Source: Burkholderiales bacterium (lineage in GTDB: Bacteria > Pseudomonadota > Gammaproteobacteria > Burkholderiales > CAIKXV01). From it: a stretch of DNA of 17,197 nt. The stretch is from NCBI GenBank assembly GCA_014379045.1, contig JACMMK010000050.1:1-17197 (forward strand), in the 5' to 3' direction. Made by a program: the position numbers and the translations under genes. The stretch's first letter is position 1, and each line of letters opens with the position of its first letter. Positions 14,415 through 17,197 of this stretch are shown here, one piece after another. Below the pieces are notes generated by a model. That model was not told where the DNA came from, searched no databases, and saw nothing but the letters and a program-made list of their open reading frames with translations.

Positions 14415-15442
14415 TCAAGCGTCGGATGCCGAACCCCGGACCCCGCGTCCCCAATCCCGAACCTCGCCCGGTGGCCTGGATGTTCGCAGCCGCTGCGCTG
14501 CTGTGTCCGATGCTCGCGGCCGCGCAGGCGCGCGAGGCATCGCCGACCTACCCGGACCGCCCGATCCGATTGATCGTGCCGTTCCCACCGGGCGGCAGCA
14601 CCGATGGCGCCGCGCGCATCATCGGTCAGAAGCTGACCGAGTTGTGGGGGCAGCAGGTGCTGATCGACAATCGCCCGGGGGCGACCGGTATCGTCGGCTC
14701 GGAGCTCGGCGCGAAGGCGAACCCGGACGGATACACCGTGTTGTTCGGCACGATCGGTTCGCATTCGGTCAACGTCAGCCTGTTCATGCTGACCTATGAT
14801 CCGGTCCGCGATTTCGAACCGATCACGATGACCGCGGCCGTCGGCAACGTGCTGGTCGTCAACGCGAAGTCGCCGATCCGCTCGGTGAAAGACCTGATCG
14901 CATTTGCCCGGCAGAAACCCGGCGAACCCACGTTCGCCTCGTCGGGCATCGGCGGCGCCCCGCACCTGACCGGCGAGTTCTTCGCACTGCAGACCGGCAC
15001 GAAGATGACGCATATTCCGTACAAGGGCGGCGGACCGGCGATGGCCGATCTGGTCGGCGGCAACGTGACGATGAGCTTCGCCTCGATGACCTCGGCGCTG
15101 CCGTTCATCAAGGACGGCAGGCTGCGCCCGCTCGCCGTCTCCTCGCGGGCGCGCTCTGCGTTGCTGCCCGATGTGCCGACGATGATCGAAGCCGGACTGC
15201 CGGAGTTCGAGGTGCGCGACTGGCAGGGCATGTTCGTCCCGCGCAGCACACCGAAGCCGATCGTCGACCGGCTGGTCAAGGGCGTGACGACGGTGCTGAA
15301 GCAACCCGACACGATCGAGCGCTTCCAGGTGCTCGGCATGGAGATCATCGCCAGTTCGCCCGACGAGTTCCGTCAGGCGATCGGCACGGAGATCGTGCGC
15401 TGGGCGAAGGTCGTGAAAGCAGCGAACATCAAAGCGGAATAG
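14411..15442 (+). CDS. Second Bug/TctC-family substrate-binding protein
   Basis: This periplasmic solute-binding protein has 343 residues as called. Family blocks are LIVPFPPGGSTDGAARIIG (54-72), IDNRPGATGIVGSE (85-98), NPDGYTVLFG and LPDVPTMIEAGLP. The signal core is MFAAAALLCPMLAAAQA (24-40). The first 23 residues (PNPGPRVPNPEP region) come from a 7-base repeat and are odd for a signal peptide. Starts at GTG 14471 or ATG 14480 would give a normal signal, but ATG 14411 overlaps the amidase stop (ATGA). The true start is therefore open. It is clearly a different paralogue from the Bug protein at 10528, so the cluster probably captures two related ligands or one ligand with two affinities. Confidence 0.87.
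   Translation: MIKRRMPNPGPRVPNPEPRPVAWMFAAAALLCPMLAAAQAREASPTYPDRPIRLIVPFPPGGSTDGAARIIGQKLTELWGQQVLIDNRPGATGIVGSELGAKANPDGYTVLFGTIGSHSVNVSLFMLTYDPVRDFEPITMTAAVGNVLVVNAKSPIRSVKDLIAFARQKPGEPTFASSGIGGAPHLTGEFFALQTGTKMTHIPYKGGGPAMADLVGGNVTMSFASMTSALPFIKDGRLRPLAVSSRARSALLPDVPTMIEAGLPEFEVRDWQGMFVPRSTPKPIVDRLVKGVTTVLKQPDTIERFQVLGMEIIASSPDEFRQAIGTEIVRWAKVVKAANIKAE
14431..14465 (+). repeat. Degenerate 7-base tandem repeat at the start of the second Bug gene
   Basis: Five 7-base units run in a row: GAACCCC, GGACCCC, GCGTCCC, CAATCCC and GAACCTC. In the called frame they give a PNPGPRVPNPEPR peptide. Arrays of GAATCCC-like heptamers coding for PNPE-type peptides are known to me as recurrent short repeats in GC-rich proteobacteria; that link is recollection, not a search. 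Confidence 0.6.
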
Positions 15443-15458
15443 ACCGCCCGAGGAACCC

Positions 15459-16856
15459 ATGTCCACAGCACGACCCCGCGCCACTGCGACGGATGCCGCA
15501 CCGATCTCACCGCTGACCGCGCGTCTGTCCGCATACATCGCCGCCGCCCCGCGTACCGCGCTGCCCTCGGAGGTCATCGAGAAGGCGAAGCACCACCTGC
15601 TCGACACGCTCGCGGCCATGATCTCGGGCTCAAGGCTCGGGCCGGGTACGATCGCGCTCTCGTACGTCGCCTCGCTCGGAGGCAAGCGCGAGGCGTGCGT
15701 GCCCGGCAGCCGGCTCGTCACCAGCGCGTACAACGCCGCCCTGGCCGGCGGCATGCTCGCCCATGCCGACGAGACTGACGACTCGCACCAGCCCTCGTTC
15801 CACCATCCCGGATGTGCGGTGGTGCCGGCGGCACTGGCGATGGCTGAGCGTGAGCATCGCACCGGCACCCAACTGCTGCGCGCGCTGGCGCTAGGCTACG
15901 ACATCGGCGCGCGCGCGAGTTTCGCGCTTGGGGCGGTGCGCTTCCACCTCGCCGGGCATTCGACCCACAGCTTCGGTGCGCATTTCGGCGCGACCGCGGC
16001 AGCGTGCGCGCTCGCCGGCCTCGATGCCGCGAAGGTGCGCTCGGCGCTGTCCTATGCGGCACAGCAGGCCTCCGGCGTGTCGTGCTGGATGCGCGACCCC
16101 GATCACATCGAGAAGGCGTTCGACTTCGGCGGCATGCCAGCGAGCCACGGCCTCGCTGCCGCGGCGATGGTCGCCCATGGCTTCACCGGCGTGCCGGACG
16201 TGTTCGCCGGTGAGCGCAATTTCTTCGTCGCCTACGCCTCGCCCCATGTGCGTCCCGAGGCGCTGATCGAGGAACTCGGCGTGACCTTCGAGATCATGAA
16301 CTCGAACCTCAAGAAGTGGTCGGTGGGCTCGCCGATCCAGGCTGCACTCGACTCGACCCAGGCGCTGGTGAGCACGCATCGCATCAATGCGCGCGAGGTG
16401 AAGCGCGCCGTGGTCGAGATCCAGGACCACGAAGCCGCGATCGTCAACGACCGCGACATGCCCGACATCTGTCTGCAGCACCTGGTCGCCCTGGTGTTGA
16501 TCGACGGCACAGTCACCTTCGTGTCGTCGCATGACGTCGCGCGGATGAAAGACAGACAGGTGCGCGCCGTGCGTCGTCTGATCGAGCTCGTGCCCTCGCC
16601 GGCACTGACTGCTGCGGGTGGGCGTCAGGCGATCGTCACGCTGCACCTCGCCGATGGCCGCGCGCTGCGCCACCACACCGAAGTGGTCAAGGGCACCGCG
16701 CAGAATCCGATGACCCGGGTCGAGGTCGAAGCGAAGTGCGACGACCTGCTCACGCCGATTCTCGGCAAACGCAGAACGCGCGCGCTAATCGAACGGGTGT
16801 GGACGCTCGACAAGTTGAAGGACGTATGTGAACTGCGTCCGTTGCTGCGTGCGTGA
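15459..16856 (+). CDS. MmgE/PrpD family protein, copy 2 (divergent active site)
   Basis: The 465-residue protein has the MmgE/PrpD fold. It shows the lid motif AHADETDDSHQPSFHHPG (101-118), the His-rich stretch HLAGHSTHSFGAHFG (163-177) and Lys219 in DHIEKAFDFGGM. Where copy 1 has KPHPSGSLTH, this protein has LKKWSVGSPIQAAL (284-297), so the conserved C-terminal His of that motif is absent. It therefore belongs to a separate subfamily with perhaps a different reaction. GAGGA (15450-15454) precedes ATG 15459 by a short 4 bases; the gap from the Bug gene is 16 bases. The pairing of a Bug protein with an MmgE/PrpD gene repeats the arrangement at 10528-13012. Confidence 0.87.
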   Translation: MSTARPRATATDAAPISPLTARLSAYIAAAPRTALPSEVIEKAKHHLLDTLAAMISGSRLGPGTIALSYVASLGGKREACVPGSRLVTSAYNAALAGGMLAHADETDDSHQPSFHHPGCAVVPAALAMAEREHRTGTQLLRALALGYDIGARASFALGAVRFHLAGHSTHSFGAHFGATAAACALAGLDAAKVRSALSYAAQQASGVSCWMRDPDHIEKAFDFGGMPASHGLAAAAMVAHGFTGVPDVFAGERNFFVAYASPHVRPEALIEELGVTFEIMNSNLKKWSVGSPIQAALDSTQALVSTHRINAREVKRAVVEIQDHEAAIVNDRDMPDICLQHLVALVLIDGTVTFVSSHDVARMKDRQVRAVRRLIELVPSPALTAAGGRQAIVTLHLADGRALRHHTEVVKGTAQNPMTRVEVEAKCDDLLTPILGKRRTRALIERVWTLDKLKDVCELRPLLRA

Positions 16857-16929
16857 CCGCCCGAACGCCTGCAACGACCTCGATCACTCCGGGCACCGCC
16901 TCCCCGACCACTGCAACGAGATTTCCTTC

Positions 16930-17197
16930 ATGGCGTCACCCTACCCGACCACCGTCACCGCCGACGCCGCGCGCTTCATCGAAGCGCTGACGCTCGCCGA
17001 CATCCCGCGGGAAGCGGCGCGGATCGGCCGACGCTGCATCCTCGATGGTCTGTCCGTGATGATCGCAGGCCTCGGCGAAGAAACTTGCACGCTGCTCGCC
17101 GACGAGGCCCAGGCCCAGGGTGGTCGCAAGGACGCGCTGCTGTTCGGCCGCGGACGCACTCGGGTTCCCGCGCCGTCAGCCGCGCGCGTACTCGGCG
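16930..17197 (+). CDS. MmgE/PrpD family protein, copy 3 (N-terminal part, cut by right edge)
   Basis: From ATG 16930 the frame is open to the right edge, giving 89 residues. The start of an MmgE/PrpD protein is visible: AARFIEALTLADIPREAARI followed by GRRCILDGLSVMIAGL, which matches in place and pattern FILATDYDDIPAAVIEVGKK and SILDGLGLALSG of copy 1. The region ends just before the expected Asp-rich lid motif, so nothing can be said about its active site. It is closer in pattern to copy 1 than to copy 2. The 73-base gap upstream has no clear Shine-Dalgarno sequence and no terminator, so co-transcription with copy 2 is likely. Confidence 0.75.
   Translation, partial: MASPYPTTVTADAARFIEALTLADIPREAARIGRRCILDGLSVMIAGLGEETCTLLADEAQAQGGRKDALLFGRGRTRVPAPSAARVLG

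Noticed and set aside
14387..15868. 493-codon open frame on the minus strand across the second Bug gene and MmgE/PrpD copy 2
   Set aside because: Both plus-strand genes have clear family motifs; the antisense frame is a GC-driven shadow.
1..17197. Search for mobile elements, CRISPR arrays, tRNA or rRNA genes and phage genes
   Set aside because: No transposase or integrase motif, no terminal inverted repeats, no regular spacer array and no tRNA-like fold were seen by eye. The only repeats are the short tandem ones listed.

Overview
The window is a GC-rich chromosomal segment with tightly packed, often overlapping genes. The tctC/Bug-type solute-binding proteins, several MmgE/PrpD genes and the Gram-negative lytic transglycosylase point to a proteobacterium, most likely a betaproteobacterium (Burkholderiales-like). 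That placement is inference. I see no rRNA or tRNA gene, CRISPR array, transposase, integrase or phage gene.

Left part (1-3227). The tail of an unrecognised gene enters from the left. Two halves of a ferric-iron type ABC importer follow: a fused two-domain permease on the minus strand and its ATPase on the plus strand. They are transcribed apart from a 192-bp gap that holds a TATAAT box and a Fur-like palindrome. No periplasmic binding-protein gene lies beside them.

Middle part (3113-10310). A minus-strand operon reads lexA, mltB-type lytic transglycosylase, then a DUF418 membrane protein. Its members are joined by ATGA and TTGA stop/start overlaps. Divergent from lexA is a plus-strand pair that I identify as mrfA-mrfB: a DEAD/DEAH helicase with a C-terminal four-cysteine cluster, then a DEDD exonuclease, joined by a GTGA overlap. 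In Bacillus subtilis these two proteins form a mitomycin C repair pathway. The 160-bp gap shared by lexA and mrfA carries GAAC-N7-GAAC, the form of the alphaproteobacterial SOS box. The LexA recognition helix is also altered at the positions that read the E. coli box. Together these suggest that LexA controls itself, its cell-wall operon and possibly MrfAB. This is the strongest candidate for a system not previously described in this form.

Gap 10311-10527. A perfect 8-bp hairpin adjoining an A-tract forms an intrinsic terminator for the minus strand, although no minus-strand protein gene reads into it. A second hairpin and -10-like sequences lie to its right, so a short minus-strand RNA is possible. 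Beyond that are two tandem 18-bp inverted repeats, TGTC(G/A)-N8-TGACA, that look like operators for the next operon.

Right part (10528-17197). A plus-strand catabolic or uptake cluster reads Bug protein, MmgE/PrpD, amidase, Bug protein, MmgE/PrpD, MmgE/PrpD (cut by the window edge). Spacing is short and one junction is an ATGA overlap. The likely theme is capture of a carboxylate or its amide, hydrolysis by the amidase, and dehydratase, isomerase or decarboxylase chemistry by the MmgE/PrpD enzymes. The substrate cannot be read from the sequence.
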